NCBI GenBank assembly: GCA_030590185.1
Contig: JAUUZB010000146.1
Location: 1 to 7,668, forward strand
Reading direction: 5' to 3'
Length of the DNA stretch: 7,668 nt
Source of the DNA: Deltaproteobacteria bacterium
Lineage (GTDB): Bacteria > Myxococcota > XYA12-FULL-58-9 > JAUUZB01
Every line of letters begins with the position of its first letter. Positions within the stretch are counted from its first letter, which is position 1. Positions 7,325 to 7,668 of this stretch are shown here, in pieces. The position numbers and the translations under genes are program-made. The notes under the pieces are model-generated. The model saw only the letters and a list, made by a program, of their open reading frames with translations. It had not been told where the DNA came from and searched no databases.

Positions 7325-7328
7325 CTCC
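7325..7328 (-). promoter_or_regulatory. Ribosome binding site of the giant lipoprotein gene
   Basis: On the minus strand the gap reads TTGGAG-ATG-AAC-ATG. GGAG lies 6 bases before the ATG at 7318, which is normal Shine-Dalgarno spacing. It directly abuts another in-frame ATG at 7324, which is too close. This decides the start at 7318. The whole intergenic gap is 7319-7341, with no room for an independent terminator and promoter, so translation probably follows from a transcript shared with the upstream gene. Confidence 0.7.
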
Positions 7329-7341
7329 AACTCGCCAGTCC

Positions 7342-7668
7342 CTAGAAGGTGAACCGAAGGCCGGAGGCCGTCGCCTCGACGCTGGTGCCGACCTCGACGG
7401 TCGCGAAGTCCTCGCCGTTAACGACCGCGTCGATGACCGCCGCGGCCCACAGCACCCCATAGACCGCCCAGATCACGTTGGCGGTCTGACCGAACACGTT
7501 CCCGTCCTCACGCAGGCCCGCGACCTCGGCGGGGGTCAGACCATCGGCGCCGGCGTACTGAGCGCCCCAGACCACCCGCAGGGCGGTGAACGTCCCGGCG
7601 GCCGCCAGGACGACTCCCCAGGCCCCTAGCATCAAGGCGCCCTTGACGGAGTCACCGTTGTAGAGCTG
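7342..7668 (-). CDS. Small two-helix membrane protein, C-terminal part (start outside window)
   Basis: The frame is open at the right edge and ends with TAG at 7342-7344, so 108 C-terminal residues are visible. It starts with QLYNGDSVKGALMLGAWG. The YNG-x(3)-KG pattern just before a hydrophobic stretch resembles small membrane proteins with a '(G)Q-x-YNG...KG' motif (DUF5683/TM2-like), but I cannot assign a family with confidence. Two hydrophobic segments are visible: one right after the KG (about 7565-7636) and one around 7440-7495 (ANVIWAVYGVLWAAAVIDAV). A short polar, beta-prone tail ends in GLRFTF; a terminal Phe is common in outer-membrane barrel strands, though one strand proves little. 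An in-frame TTG (7635) and ATG (7632) exist, but coding continues upstream of them and the YNG motif lies there, so they are probably internal. The gene is co-directional with the giant lipoprotein gene and ends 23 bases before it, which suggests an operon. Function unknown. Confidence 0.75.
   Translation of the reverse strand, partial: QLYNGDSVKGALMLGAWGVVLAAAGTFTALRVVWGAQYAGADGLTPAEVAGLREDGNVFGQTANVIWAVYGVLWAAAVIDAVVNGEDFATVEVGTSVEATASGLRFTF

Noticed and set aside
7074..7460. Minus-strand open frame of 128 codons spanning the gene junction
   Set aside because: It crosses the stop of the upstream gene and the start of the giant gene in a third frame. Its Arg/Ser/Pro-rich product is typical of out-of-frame GC-rich DNA.
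1..7668. RNA genes, CRISPR arrays, insertion sequences, promoters or terminators
   Set aside because: No cloverleaf, regular spacer array, terminal inverted repeat or hairpin followed by a T-run was seen. The only non-coding DNA is the 23-base gap at 7319-7341.

Overview
The window is almost entirely protein-coding on the minus strand. It is GC-rich, with a strong preference for G or C at third codon positions. It suggests a Myxococcota-like ('deltaproteobacterial') genome. The evidence is a very large predicted lipoprotein with Ig-like, fibronectin III, beta-propeller and pre-peptidase C-terminal (PPC)-like modules, plus a Myxococcus-type cysteine-rich repeat of the CGDG...E-C type. The taxon is an inference from architecture and composition; there is no marker gene.

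Layout, in the direction of transcription (right to left). Positions 7668 to 7342 hold the C-terminal 108 residues of a small membrane protein whose start lies outside the window. A 23-base gap with a GGAG ribosome binding site follows. From 7318 to the left edge runs one uninterrupted reading frame of 2,439 codons with no stop. It is a giant secreted lipoprotein whose C-terminus lies beyond position 1. I translated it codon by codon and checked that the frame register holds at several widely spaced points.

Domain order of the giant protein: lipoprotein signal (residues 1-17); two or three Ig-like domains (about 38-400); a fibronectin III domain (about 401-490); a long LVIVD-like beta-propeller region (about 535-1235); a cysteine-rich tandem repeat (1257-1355); a second propeller region (about 1384-1645); a region of PPC-like beta-sandwiches (about 1662-2250); and the start of another propeller-like segment (about 2277 to the edge). 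No catalytic domain is visible. A structural, adhesive or ligand-binding role at the cell surface fits the architecture but is inferred.

The plus strand carries long open frames (up to 316 codons), but these are antisense shadows of the giant gene. I found no RNA gene, CRISPR array, mobile element, promoter or terminator. I see no clear new multi-gene system; the points worth a second look are all within the giant gene and its neighbour.
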